Origin: Thiotrichaceae bacterium
GTDB lineage: Bacteria > Pseudomonadota > Gammaproteobacteria > Beggiatoales > Beggiatoaceae
Assembly: GCA_028688145.1 (NCBI GenBank)
Contig: JAQTYU010000002.1
Location: forward strand, 62,001 to 126,000
Direction of reading: 5' to 3'
Length of the DNA stretch: 64,000 nucleotides
Made by a program: the position numbers and the translations under genes
The notes under the pieces: model-generated
What the model was told of the DNA's origin: nothing
The model's database searches: none
The model's input: only the letters and a program-made list of their open reading frames with translations
Shown: piece by piece, positions 16,614 through 24,618 of the stretch
How the letters are laid out: each line of letters begins with the position of its first letter
Position numbering within the stretch: the first letter of the stretch is position 1

Positions 16614-18794
16614 ATGGCTGAAGAAAAACCCGTCCCCAAAGTGCCGCTGCTCAAACTGCGCGAAGATTTACAATTTACCTATCAAAGTTATGGCAATCGT
16701 CCCTGTTATTTGCTGGTCGATCCTGTCAACGAACATTATTATCAAATTGGCGAAGCAGAATACGCGCTACTGCATTGCTTAAATGGCGAAACTACCTTAG
16801 AACAAGCAATTACTTATCCTGACGCGGATCAATTAAGCCTAGAGCAAGCAATGCAAATTCAGCAATGGCTAATTTTTTCACAACTGGCGTATGTGGAAAG
16901 TGAAAAAGGCTGGCAATTATTGCATCCGAAAACCGGGCTTTCCCAAAAGCTGGCGCAACACAGCAACTTATTGTTTTTAAAATTACCCTTAGGCAGCCCC
17001 GATGCCTTGTTAGGGAAATTACTGCCTTATTTTCGCTGGCTGTATACGCCTTATTTTTGGTTGCTGTGGTTTGCGGTCTGTGGCAGCGGTTTATATCAAT
17101 TAGTTTCGCAACATGAACGGGTTATCAGTGCCAGTAGCCAAATTTTCGCATTGCATAATGCGTTTTGGTTATTCATTGCGTGGGTGCTGATCAAAACCGT
17201 GCACGAAATTTCACACGGCTTGGTGTGCAAATATTACGGCGGTTATGTGCATCAGGCGGGCTTATTTTTCATTTTATTTGCCCCGATTGGCGGCTATGTC
17301 AACGCCACTGCAAGCTGGAAATTCACTTCAAAATGGCAACGCATTCACGTTTCTGTGGCGGGCATGTTTATCGAATTATTTTTAGCAGGAATAGCGGCGT
17401 GGGTGTGGACTTATACCGACATAGGCATTGCAAACTACTTGAGTTATAACGTGATTTTGCTCGCCAGCGTCGCCACTTTACTGTTTAACGCCAATCCCTT
17501 AATGCGTTTTGATGGTTATTATATTCTCATCGACTTGCTGAATATTCCCAATTTGTATGGCGCGGGACAGCGTTACATTCGCTATTTGAATCGTCGCTAT
17601 TTGCAAGGCAGGGCTGAAACGCCGCTGACGGCTACACCTGTGAAGTTATTGATTATTAAAATTTACGGCTTGGCGGCTTGGGTGTGGCGATGGTTGATTG
17701 TGATCGGCATCAGTATTGCGGCGATGTATTTGTGGGCAGGTGCTGGGGTAATTCTGGCGGCAATTGCTTGTATTAGTTGGTTTATTGTGCCCTTGGCGCG
17801 ATTTTTTAGCGGTTTGTCGAAAGACCCGCAACGTGGGCAAGTATTGCGCCATTTGAGTTTGGTGCTGGGCGGGTTTGCGCTGGGTTTAAGTTTGCTATTT
17901 TCCCAAGTATTTTGGGCGCAAGAAATTCGCGTGCCTGCGGTGTTTGATTATGCACATTCTGCGATTATTCATAATGAAAGCGCGGGTTTTGTGAAAAAAG
18001 TCGCGGTGCAAGCGGGCGATTATGTGCAGGCAGGACAGTTATTAATTGAGTTGGAAAATACTGAATTGCAGGCAGAAGCGCGGGATATTGAAATTCAAAT
18101 TGCAATTCATGAAGCCAAACGCCAAAAATATTTCAAAGAGCAAGCCTTTGGAAAATATCAGGAAGAATTAGAAAAGCTGAATGAATTAGAAAATAAATTC
18201 CGTGAAAAAGCAAAGCAAGTGCAGGGTTTGATTTTAGTTGCGCCTGTGGCGGGTTATGTGATTGCAGAACGCTTGCGCGAATTGCCTGATGCTTATTTAA
18301 AGCGCGGTACGGAATTATTAACCATTGCAGACCCGCATCAATTGGAAATCAAGCTTTCAATTCCACAGCAGGATATTGAAGCGTTTCGGGCGCGGGTTGG
18401 GGCTGAAGTGCAGTTATTCCGCAGTGCCGTGCCTTTGCAAGCTTTGGCGGCGCAGTTGGTGAAAATTAATCCCAGCGCGTCGCAAGAAATTATTCACCCT
18501 GCGCTAACTGCCACTGCGGGCGGTGAAATTCCTGTGAAAGCCAAACCCCAACAAGATGAATCTGGCGCGACAGGCGAACTCAATCAAGCTGAACAGCCCA
18601 GCCGTTATGAATATTTAGAGCCGCGTTTTGTGGGCGTGGTGAATGTGTTGGACAGCGCGGTTTTAGAGAAAGTGCGCGCGGGAGAAACTGCACAGGTGGT
18701 TTTAAGTTCGCCGTCTCAAAGCTTGTGGAATTTGTTCAGCGTGGCAGTGCAACGTTATGTACAACGTTTGATGGATCGGAATGCGGGGAGTTAA
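16614..18794 (+). CDS. PqqD-like / M50 site-2-protease-like / HlyD membrane protein
   Basis: 726 residues in four parts. Residues about 15-100: a PqqD/RRE-like domain (YLLVDPVNEHYYQIGEAEYA, LNGETTLEQAI), a fold used to hold peptide substrates. Residues about 140-395: a polytopic membrane region with the zinc site HEISH (197-201) and a second motif NPLMRFDG (294-301), as in M50 intramembrane proteases. Residues about 440-620: an HlyD adaptor domain (GFVKKVAVQAGDYVQAGQ, coiled coil, VAPVAGYVI). The C-terminus (about 690-726) is basic. The likely job is processing or export of a peptide or protein; the substrate and outer-membrane partner are not in the window. Zinc ligands are intact, so activity is plausible. 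Confidence 0.8.
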   Translation: MAEEKPVPKVPLLKLREDLQFTYQSYGNRPCYLLVDPVNEHYYQIGEAEYALLHCLNGETTLEQAITYPDADQLSLEQAMQIQQWLIFSQLAYVESEKGWQLLHPKTGLSQKLAQHSNLLFLKLPLGSPDALLGKLLPYFRWLYTPYFWLLWFAVCGSGLYQLVSQHERVISASSQIFALHNAFWLFIAWVLIKTVHEISHGLVCKYYGGYVHQAGLFFILFAPIGGYVNATASWKFTSKWQRIHVSVAGMFIELFLAGIAAWVWTYTDIGIANYLSYNVILLASVATLLFNANPLMRFDGYYILIDLLNIPNLYGAGQRYIRYLNRRYLQGRAETPLTATPVKLLIIKIYGLAAWVWRWLIVIGISIAAMYLWAGAGVILAAIACISWFIVPLARFFSGLSKDPQRGQVLRHLSLVLGGFALGLSLLFSQVFWAQEIRVPAVFDYAHSAIIHNESAGFVKKVAVQAGDYVQAGQLLIELENTELQAEARDIEIQIAIHEAKRQKYFKEQAFGKYQEELEKLNELENKFREKAKQVQGLILVAPVAGYVIAERLRELPDAYLKRGTELLTIADPHQLEIKLSIPQQDIEAFRARVGAEVQLFRSAVPLQALAAQLVKINPSASQEIIHPALTATAGGEIPVKAKPQQDESGATGELNQAEQPSRYEYLEPRFVGVVNVLDSAVLEKVRAGETAQVVLSSPSQSLWNLFSVAVQRYVQRLMDRNAGS

Positions 18795-19303
18795 TTTTTA
18801 ACTAAGCTGAGTTAGGGATAAGCTAGTCGAATAAAGGCAGAGAGTAGGGTGTATGAGCGTAGCGCCATACACCTTAACCCACTAAAATTTTTTCATTCCT
18901 ACGCACCTTGCGCGGAAATGCAGGCGGGATGCGCCGCCGCCAGAACAGTCTATTATTTCACTAAACCTATGTTCAGCCAAACCCGCGCCGCTGGAGCGAC
19001 GCAGTAGGCATTCCCCATACGGGAGCATGGGAACATTATTATCAATAATTTAGAGCTTAAACTGACGAACAGTGAAATGAAATTTAGAAATACGTTTGCC
19101 TTCCTTATCCCGAACTCAGGTTATCTAAATATTAGCTAGTTCATTAAAAGATGACTTGCACCAGTTTGAAATCATTTGGTAGCTTAGAACAGGGCTGTTT
19201 TTAAATAGCGATCCTTTCAACCCCCTGTCAATTCTCCCCCAGACAGTTAAAATACCGCCATACTTTTACACTTCCGCGCCTTCGAGATTTTCACCCAATC
19301 ACT
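18795..19303. repeat. Repeat-rich spacer before holB
   Basis: No gene seen. It contains a hairpin copy of the GTAGGGTGTATG..CATACACC repeat (18844-18875), GC-rich blocks of the CGCCGCTGGAGCG type (near 18988-19030, shared with 38300-38330), and TTATCCCGAACTCAGGTTA near 19102-19120, identical to the right end of the element at 7524-7801. This may also be where transcription of the upstream operon ends; no classical terminator is evident. Confidence 0.55.
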
Positions 19304-20314
19304 ATGATGCAAGCCCTTTATCCTTGGCAACACGAACACTGGCAGCAACTCATGCTGGCATGGCAGCAAAATCGACTTCATCACGCCTTACTGCTCTGTG
19401 GCAGGGCGGGCATGGGAAAACTGCATTTTGCCGAACAGTTTGCCGCAAGCCTATTATGTGAACATCCCAGCGCAGAAGGCTTTGCCTGCGAACAATGCAA
19501 ACCCTGCCATTTACGCAAAGCAGGCAATCACCCCGATTTATTGCATGTGCAACCTGCCGAAGCGGGCAAAATGATTCAAGTAGACCAAATTCGCCAACTG
19601 TTACAAGCCTGTAATTTAACTGCGAATTACTCAGGTTATCAGGTGATTATTTTGCAACCCGCTGAAGCCATGAATAACAATGCCGCCAACAGCTTATTAA
19701 AATTACTCGAAGAACCGCCCGCAAAAACTGCATTTTTATTAGTCAGTCACCAACCGATGGCATTACCCGCCACCGTGCGTAGCCGCTGCCAACGCATTGA
19801 TTTTAATCGTGCTGCCCACGACACCATGCGCCAATGGCTACAAACCGCCGCACCTGCACAAAGTGATGTCGATTTATTATTGAAGCTCACCCAATACGCG
19901 CCTCTCAGTGCGCACGCGCTGATTACGGGCGAGGGTTTCGCCAAACGTCAACAATTATGGCAAAGCCTCGCGCAACTGCTGCTGGAAAAAGCCGATCCTG
20001 TGCAGATTGCAATGCAATGGGATAAACTAGAAGCTAAGAATGTTTTAGGATGGATTCAAAGCTGGACGATGGATTTCATTCGGTTTCGGATAACTTCCCA
20101 AGTGCAATGGATTGTCAATCAAGATTTTCGAGACAGTATTCAACGCCTTGCTACACAAATACCACTGGCAGACTTATTTAAACTTTTGGAACAGCAACAA
20201 GCCGCCTTTAGTTTATTGCAAGGCAGCAGCAATGTGAAAAGCCAAGGGGTTTTGGAAAATCTGGCGATTGCGTGGCAACGTGCCAGTCAAGTAACGCGGA
20301 GAGCATCAACATGA
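19304..20314 (+). CDS. holB: DNA polymerase III subunit delta'
   Basis: Subunit of the clamp loader that opens the beta sliding clamp at primer ends. N-terminal AAA+ fold with a degenerate P-loop (LCGRAGMGKLHFAEQ), four zinc-binding cysteines (CEHPSAEGFACEQCKPCH), the sensor region NAANSLLKLLEEPPA, the SRC-type motif VRSRCQR and a helical C-terminus. The length of 336 is normal. Two starts (19304, 19307). The stop overlaps the pilZ start (ATGA, 20311-20314), the gene order known from Pseudomonas. The last 49 codons are duplicated downstream at 20645-20791. Confidence 0.93.
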   Translation: MMQALYPWQHEHWQQLMLAWQQNRLHHALLLCGRAGMGKLHFAEQFAASLLCEHPSAEGFACEQCKPCHLRKAGNHPDLLHVQPAEAGKMIQVDQIRQLLQACNLTANYSGYQVIILQPAEAMNNNAANSLLKLLEEPPAKTAFLLVSHQPMALPATVRSRCQRIDFNRAAHDTMRQWLQTAAPAQSDVDLLLKLTQYAPLSAHALITGEGFAKRQQLWQSLAQLLLEKADPVQIAMQWDKLEAKNVLGWIQSWTMDFIRFRITSQVQWIVNQDFRDSIQRLATQIPLADLFKLLEQQQAAFSLLQGSSNVKSQGVLENLAIAWQRASQVTRRAST

Positions 20315-20658
20315 AAAAACCGTTTATCGGTAGTGATAACTTACTGATGTTAGAGATTAAAGACGAAAACATTTTATATTCGTCTTACATGCCGTTTCTA
20401 AAACGTGGCGGGGTTTTCTATCCCACGGATCGCTATAATATTTACCATTTGGGTAAGCCTGTGAGTTTAATGTTTACCTTGATGGGTGAAAAATCGATGG
20501 TTCCTGGGAAAGTGGTGTGGATTAATCCCCAAAATGCCGCGAATGGACGACCTGCGGGCGTGGGAATTCAATTTGATGATTTCGATCAAGGCAAAACCAA
20601 GGATCGAATTGAGCGTTTAATTGCCCCTCTATTGAAATTTGATCGCAGACTTATTTAA
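20311..20658 (+). CDS. pilZ: Type IV pilus protein PilZ, copy 1 (chimeric C-terminus)
   Basis: PilZ-domain protein needed for type IV pilus assembly. It is the non-canonical PilZ type (YSSYMPFLKRGGVFYPTDR, GKVVWINPQ, AGVGIQFDD) without the N-terminal RxxxR needed to bind c-di-GMP. 115 residues. Start ATG 20311 overlaps the holB stop. The final residues (FDRRLI) come from reading into the duplicated holB tail, so the natural C-terminus seen in copy 2 (SDKLTYTM) is lost. The core domain is intact, so it may still work. Confidence 0.9.
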   Translation: MKKPFIGSDNLLMLEIKDENILYSSYMPFLKRGGVFYPTDRYNIYHLGKPVSLMFTLMGEKSMVPGKVVWINPQNAANGRPAGVGIQFDDFDQGKTKDRIERLIAPLLKFDRRLI

Positions 20659-20791
20659 ACTGTTGGAACAGAAACAAGCCGCCTTTAGTTTATTGCAAGG
20701 CAGTAGCAATGTGAAAAGCCAAGGGGTTTTAGAAAATCTGGCGATTGCGTGGCAACGTGCCAGTCAAGTGACGCGGAGAGCATCAACATGA
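20645..20791 (+). pseudogene. Duplicated 3' fragment of holB
   Basis: Second copy of the last 49 codons of holB, still in frame to its TGA, but with no promoter-proximal part or start codon. It carries the ribosome binding region and the ATGA overlap used by pilZ copy 2. Five differences from the parent are visible. Confidence 0.88.
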
Positions 20792-21141
20792 AAAAACCGT
20801 TTATCGGTAGTGATAACTTACTGATGTTAGAGATTAAAGACGAAAACATTTTATATTCGTCTTACATGCCGTTTCTAAAACGTGGCGGGGTTTTCTATCC
20901 CACGGATCGCTATAATATTTACCATTTGGGTAAGCCTGTGAGTTTAATGTTTACCTTGATGGGTGAAAAATCGATGGTTCCTGGGAAAGTGGTGTGGATT
21001 AATCCCCAAAATGCCGCGAATGGACGACCTGCGGGCGTGGGAATTCAATTTGATGATTTCGATCAAGGCAAAACTAAGGATCGAATTGAGCGTTTAATTG
21101 CCCACTTACTGAAGTCTGACAAGCTAACTTATACGATGTAA
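20788..21141 (+). CDS. pilZ: Type IV pilus protein PilZ, copy 2
   Basis: 117 residues, identical to copy 1 through the PilZ core up to about residue 110, then HLLKSDKLTYTM, probably the ancestral C-terminus. It has the same upstream signal (GCGGAGAG) as copy 1. In the parent arrangement pilZ translation is coupled to holB; here the upstream holB fragment is not translated, so expression may depend on its own ribosome binding site. Both copies could be active, doubling PilZ dosage. Type IV pilus regulation genes occur at 48.4-58.2 kb. Confidence 0.9.
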   Translation: MKKPFIGSDNLLMLEIKDENILYSSYMPFLKRGGVFYPTDRYNIYHLGKPVSLMFTLMGEKSMVPGKVVWINPQNAANGRPAGVGIQFDDFDQGKTKDRIERLIAHLLKSDKLTYTM

Positions 21142-21460
21142 TGCCACATACGCCTCCTTTGAAAAGGGAGCTGAGGGGATTTAAAAATCTAAACCGTTTT
21201 ATCTCATTCCAACGCGGGAGTGTGGGAACGAGACAAAACGAGATAATTTATTTTAGAATCATATAGTTATGCAGATAATGATGCTTTAGGAAATAAAGGC
21301 GCAGCAAATTGTAAGTGTTGCGACAATCAAGAGCAATTTTATAGGAGTTTATCCAGATTTTGCCCTAATTTGTAGCAAGTCTTACAAGCGATTAAAGTAA
21401 AAAGCTGAGTGTAATTTATAACATCTTGTTAAGAAAGGAATAAAAATGAAATTAAAAACT
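21142..21460. repeat. Spacer upstream of nasT with two dispersed repeats
   Basis: No gene. A GC-box repeat (CTCCTTTGAAAAGGGAG and following, about 21152-21190) and a hairpin with TCATTCCAACGCGGGAG / GTGTGGGAACGAGA (21203-21233) are copies of families found elsewhere here. The remainder is AT-rich and may hold activator sites for the sigma-54 promoter; no clear NtrC site was found. Confidence 0.5.
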
Positions 21461-21476
21461 TGGCACTTTTTTTGCT
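21461..21476 (+). promoter_or_regulatory. Predicted sigma-54 (RpoN) promoter of nasT
   Basis: TGGCAC (21461-21466), five T, then TTGCT (21472-21476) matches the -24/-12 consensus TGGCAC-N5-TTGCW fully. Start of transcription would be near 21487, about 100 bases before nasT. Sigma-54 control fits a nitrogen-assimilation regulator. Confidence 0.78.
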
Positions 21477-21490
21477 GCTATATGAACAAC

Positions 21491-21548
21491 AGTGCAAAGG
21501 CGCACTTTTTAACACCTACTAGTAATAGCAATGTTGTGTATTATTAGT
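21491..21548 (+). promoter_or_regulatory. Two hairpins in the nasT leader
   Basis: AGTGC/GCACT (21491-21506) encloses the hexaloop AAAGGC and is followed by TTTTT. A second hairpin pairs ACTAGTAATA (21518-21527) with TATTATTAGT (21539-21548). Both would lie in the leader if transcription starts near 21487. The first loop has A at position 1 and G at position 4, as in ANTAR target hairpins. Role uncertain. Confidence 0.35.
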
Positions 21549-21589
21549 CTGTGTTTCACTGAAATGCCACTCTTGTGAAGTCAACCAGT

Positions 21590-22168
21590 ATGAAATCTAA
21601 AGTCATACTTATCGACGAAAACCATGGGCGAGCAGCTTTACTGCAACAAGCTTTATTAGATGCAGGGTACGAAGTCGTTGCGGTGATTCATGACGGTGAT
21701 AACTTATTAGCTCAGTTGGAACAAACTCCAGCCGACATTATCATCATCGATTTAGAATCCCCCGACCGTGATACTTTAGAATATTTAACCAGCATTCATC
21801 AAAACCACCCAAAACCTGTGGTGATGTTTGCGGAAAATGATGACAGCGATATGATCAGTGCGGCAATAAAAGCAGGGGTTAGTGCTTATATTGTGGACGG
21901 TTTCAATACTGCGCGTGTCAAACCGATTTTAGAAGTTGCAATTGCCCGTTTTCGAGAATACCACGCCATGCGCTGCGAATTAGATGCAGTGAAAAATAAG
22001 TTGGCAGAACGGAAATTAGTCGAACGTGCAAAAGGCATATTAATGAGCCATCGCGGCATGGATGAAGCCACGGCTTACCATAGCTTGCGTAAAATGGCGA
22101 TGGACAAAAACTTGCGGCTGGCAGAAGTCGCCGAACAAGTGATTAGTATTTCAGAATTGCTGTTGTAG
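21590..22168 (+). CDS. nasT: ANTAR-type antiterminator NasT
   Basis: RNA-binding regulator of nitrate assimilation. N-terminal receiver-like domain (residues about 5-120: ILIDENHGR, phospho-acceptor position in IIIDLESPD, but AYIVDGF where a true receiver has Lys-Pro), then a C-terminal ANTAR domain (RAKGILMSHRGMDEATAYHS, RKMA, RLAEVAEQVI). About 192 residues, normal for NasT. A GTG at 21575 in the same frame is an alternative start; neither has a strong ribosome binding site. NasT is normally held inactive by the nitrate sensor NasS; no NasS gene is in this window. An ANTAR target leader lies directly downstream, before nrtA. Confidence 0.9.
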   Translation: MKSKVILIDENHGRAALLQQALLDAGYEVVAVIHDGDNLLAQLEQTPADIIIIDLESPDRDTLEYLTSIHQNHPKPVVMFAENDDSDMISAAIKAGVSAYIVDGFNTARVKPILEVAIARFREYHAMRCELDAVKNKLAERKLVERAKGILMSHRGMDEATAYHSLRKMAMDKNLRLAEVAEQVISISELLL

Positions 22169-22195
22169 TCATTCAGTTGACTGCATATAAAAGAT

Positions 22196-22276
22196 AAGCC
22201 AACGCAGGCTTGTCGCTAGACAATGGTGTCTATTTTCTCTCCTAAACTTTAGGGGGAAATAGACACCATTTTTTTT
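22196..22276 (+). promoter_or_regulatory. ANTAR-responsive antitermination leader of the nrt operon
   Basis: P1 hairpin AAGCC-AACGCA-GGCTT (22196-22211) and P2 hairpin TAGAC-AATGGT-GTCTA (22217-22232) each have a 5-bp stem and a six-base loop with A at position 1 and G at 4, the published ANTAR recognition signature, and are 5 bases apart. P2 overlaps the 5' arm of a perfect 14-bp terminator (22222-22235 with 22257-22270) that ends in eight T. P2 and terminator cannot form together, so NasT binding would permit read-through into nrtA. Confidence 0.88.
22222..22276 (+). terminator. Regulated intrinsic terminator in front of nrtA
   Basis: AATGGTGTCTATTT (22222-22235) pairs perfectly with AAATAGACACCATT (22257-22270), with a small inner CCTAA/TTAGG hairpin, and is followed by a run of eight T (22269-22276). 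It also ends the nasT transcript. Confidence 0.9.
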
Positions 22277-22308
22277 GCACATGATTTCGTCACAAAAGGA
22301 CACAAAGC

Positions 22309-23700
22309 ATGAAAGATAACCACATTAACCGTCGTAACTTCCTTAAAATGGGAAGCGGTATCATTTTAGGAGCAAGCGCAATGGGTTTATCAAGTTTTCG
22401 CAGTGTGGCATACGCTGCAGGCAACACAGGTTTAGAAAAAGTTAAATTGAGTTTAGGGATTATTCCGCTCACCGACTGCGCCCCGATTGTGGTCGCCAAA
22501 GAAAAAGGCTTCTTTTCAAAATACGGCTTAGATGTCGCGATTTCTAAAGAAGCTTCGTGGGCAAATATTCGCGATAAAGTGTCTATCGGCGCATTAGACG
22601 GGGCGCATATGTTGGCAGGAATGCCGATTGCCGCCACTTTGGGCGTGGGCGCGTTGCCAAAACCCACCGTGACTGCGTTTAGCATGGATTTAAACGGCAA
22701 TGCGATTACTGTCAGCAATGATTTATATGAACGCATGATGAAAGCTGACCCTGAAGCGATGAAATCCTCTTCGACTTCAGCGCAGGCGTTGAAAAAAGTC
22801 ATCGACCAAGAAAAAGCCGCAGGCAAAGAACCGATGACTTTTGCGATGGTGTTCCCTGTGTCTACACACAATTATCAATTGCGTTACTGGATGGGCGCGG
22901 CGGGAATTAATCCCGATCAAGACGTGCGTTTAATCGTGATTCCACCGCCCCAAATGGTGGCGAACTTACGCGCCAATAACATCATGGGGTATTGCGTGGG
23001 CGAGCCTTGGAATGAACGTGCCGTGGAAATGGGCATTGGGCGCGTGATTGCCACCAGCTACGAAATTTGGAATAACAATCCTGAAAAAGTGTTTGCTGTC
23101 ACTCAAGAATGGGCAGAAAAAAATCCTCACACCCATCAAGCGGTGATTATGGGTTTATTGGATGCGGCGCAATGGATGGATAAACCTGAAAATCGTATGG
23201 AAGTGGTGAAAATTATTTCTGCCGCCTCTTATGTGAACGCGCCTGAAGACGTGGTGAAAATGTCGATGACGGGCACATTCCAATACACCAAAGCAGAAAA
23301 GCCCAAAGATTTGCCTGATTTCAACGTGTTCTACCGTTATGCAGCAACCTTCCCTTGGCAATCTCACGCGGCATGGTTTATTACCCAAATGTTGCGCTGG
23401 GGACAAATTACCAAGCCTTTAGACATCAAGAAAACCGCACAAAGCGTTTATCGTCCCGACATTTATCGCGAAGCTGCCAAAGCTTTAGGCTTGCCCGCAC
23501 CCACGATTGACTACAAAACCGAAGGTACGCATAAAGCCCCCTGGTCTTTAACAGAAGCGACTTCACCCATCGCAATGGGTAGCGATATGTTCTCAGATAA
23601 CATGGTCTATGACCCTGCAAAATTGGTGAAATATCTCGCCGCCTTCAAAGTGCATAACATGCAAGTGTCGATTGCCGATTTGGAAAAAATGAACGGGTAA
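22309..23700 (+). CDS. nrtA: Nitrate/nitrite ABC transporter substrate-binding protein
   Basis: Binds nitrate (possibly nitrite or cyanate) in the periplasm and delivers it to the NrtB permease. Residues 1-36 are a Tat signal (NRRNFLKMG, hydrophobic stretch, AYA cleavage site), then the CmpA/NrtA fold (LGIIPLTDCAPIVVAKEKGFF at the start, AHMLAGMPIAA, YCVGEPWNERAVE, SAASYVNAPEDVV). 463 residues, typical. GGACAC at 22298-22303 is a weak ribosome binding site. First gene after the ANTAR leader. The Tat signal argues against this being the cytoplasmic sensor NasS, which it resembles in fold. Confidence 0.93.
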   Translation: MKDNHINRRNFLKMGSGIILGASAMGLSSFRSVAYAAGNTGLEKVKLSLGIIPLTDCAPIVVAKEKGFFSKYGLDVAISKEASWANIRDKVSIGALDGAHMLAGMPIAATLGVGALPKPTVTAFSMDLNGNAITVSNDLYERMMKADPEAMKSSSTSAQALKKVIDQEKAAGKEPMTFAMVFPVSTHNYQLRYWMGAAGINPDQDVRLIVIPPPQMVANLRANNIMGYCVGEPWNERAVEMGIGRVIATSYEIWNNNPEKVFAVTQEWAEKNPHTHQAVIMGLLDAAQWMDKPENRMEVVKIISAASYVNAPEDVVKMSMTGTFQYTKAEKPKDLPDFNVFYRYAATFPWQSHAAWFITQMLRWGQITKPLDIKKTAQSVYRPDIYREAAKALGLPAPTIDYKTEGTHKAPWSLTEATSPIAMGSDMFSDNMVYDPAKLVKYLAAFKVHNMQVSIADLEKMNG

Positions 23701-23767
23701 TTATTCCCCTTGGGGCGCGTGGTAAAACCGCGCTTGCCCCAGTGGCTTACTTGTGAGGAAACGAACT

Positions 23768-24610
23768 GTGTCTGAAAAAATCGAATTATCTGAAGAATCT
23801 AAACCCGCTTTTGTGCCGCTATTGGCGCGGGAAAGCGTCCAAAATGCCTTAAAAAGTTTTTCTTTACCCTTATTTACGTTTGCAATTGTGTTTGGGATTT
23901 GGGTGTTTGTGCAAACCCATTACGCACCCGATTTGCCCACGCCGAAAGCCACTTTCTGGAAGGCAGTCGAAGTTTTTTCTGACCCATTTTATGACCGTGG
24001 CCCGAATGACAAAGGCATTGGCTGGCAAGTGTTGTATTCCTTAGTGCGGGTGTTGACAGGCTTTTTCTTTGCGGTGTTGGTGGGCATTCCTGTGGGCTTT
24101 TTGATGGGCATGAGTGAAAACTTTTCCCGCGCCTGCCAGCCTTTGATTCAAATTTTACGCCCTGTCAGTCCCTTGGCATGGTTGCCGATTGGTTTGTTGT
24201 TGTTCAAAGCGGTGAATCCTTCGGCAATTTTCGTGATTTTCATCACCAGTATTTGGCCGATTATTTTGAACACGGCGGCTGGGGTGCGCTCGATTCCACA
24301 AGATTATATGAACGTCGCTGCGGTGTTGCGCCTGAATTCTTTAGAAATCACCCGCATGATTTTATTGCCCGCCACTTTGCCGCACATTATTACCGGGATG
24401 CGTTTATCGCTCAGCATTGCATGGATGGTGATTGTTGCCGCTGAAATGCTCACTGGCGGGATTGGGATTGGATTTTATATCTGGGATCAATGGAATAACT
24501 TAAACGTCAGTGCGATTGTGGTGGCAATTTTCGTCATCGGGATGGTGGGGATTTGCTTGGAATACCTGATGAATTTAATTCAACAACGCTTTGATTATAA
24601 CGCTCGCTAG
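23768..24610 (+). CDS. nrtB: Nitrate ABC transporter permease
   Basis: Inner-membrane channel of the nitrate importer, BPD-type permease of the SsuC/NrtB family, with about six helices and the EAA loop region near AAGVRSIPQDYMNVAAVLR. The C-terminal MVIVAAEMLTGGIGIG segment is characteristic of NrtB/CmpB. About 280 residues from GTG 23768, chosen because GAGGAA (23755-23760) is seven bases upstream; the in-frame GTG 23753 overlaps that site. A GGGGC..GCCCC hairpin lies in the 67-base gap after nrtA and may lower expression relative to the binding protein. Confidence 0.92.
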   Translation: MSEKIELSEESKPAFVPLLARESVQNALKSFSLPLFTFAIVFGIWVFVQTHYAPDLPTPKATFWKAVEVFSDPFYDRGPNDKGIGWQVLYSLVRVLTGFFFAVLVGIPVGFLMGMSENFSRACQPLIQILRPVSPLAWLPIGLLLFKAVNPSAIFVIFITSIWPIILNTAAGVRSIPQDYMNVAAVLRLNSLEITRMILLPATLPHIITGMRLSLSIAWMVIVAAEMLTGGIGIGFYIWDQWNNLNVSAIVVAIFVIGMVGICLEYLMNLIQQRFDYNAR

Positions 24611-24618
24611 AGGTCGCC

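Larger units (their letters stand above)
20168..21121 (+). repeat. Tandem duplication of holB tail plus pilZ (two 477-bp units)
   Basis: Unit 1 is 20168-20644 and unit 2 is 20645-21121. Counting by eye, the holB-tail part differs at 5 of about 147 positions. The pilZ part is identical for roughly the first 295 bases, then shows one silent change and about 8 changes in its last 18 bases. The offset is a multiple of three, but the second holB tail has no start of its own. Confidence 0.92.

Noticed and set aside
21491..21506. NtrC enhancer site near the sigma-54 promoter
   Set aside because: The symmetry is GTGC..GCAC, the reverse of the NtrC GCAC..GTGC form, and it lies downstream of the promoter; it is better read as an RNA hairpin.
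21446..21547. A 33-codon frame with an AAGGAAT site upstream of nasT
   Set aside because: It overlaps the sigma-54 promoter core and the presumed transcript start near 21487, so its start codon would not be transcribed; composition is unremarkable.
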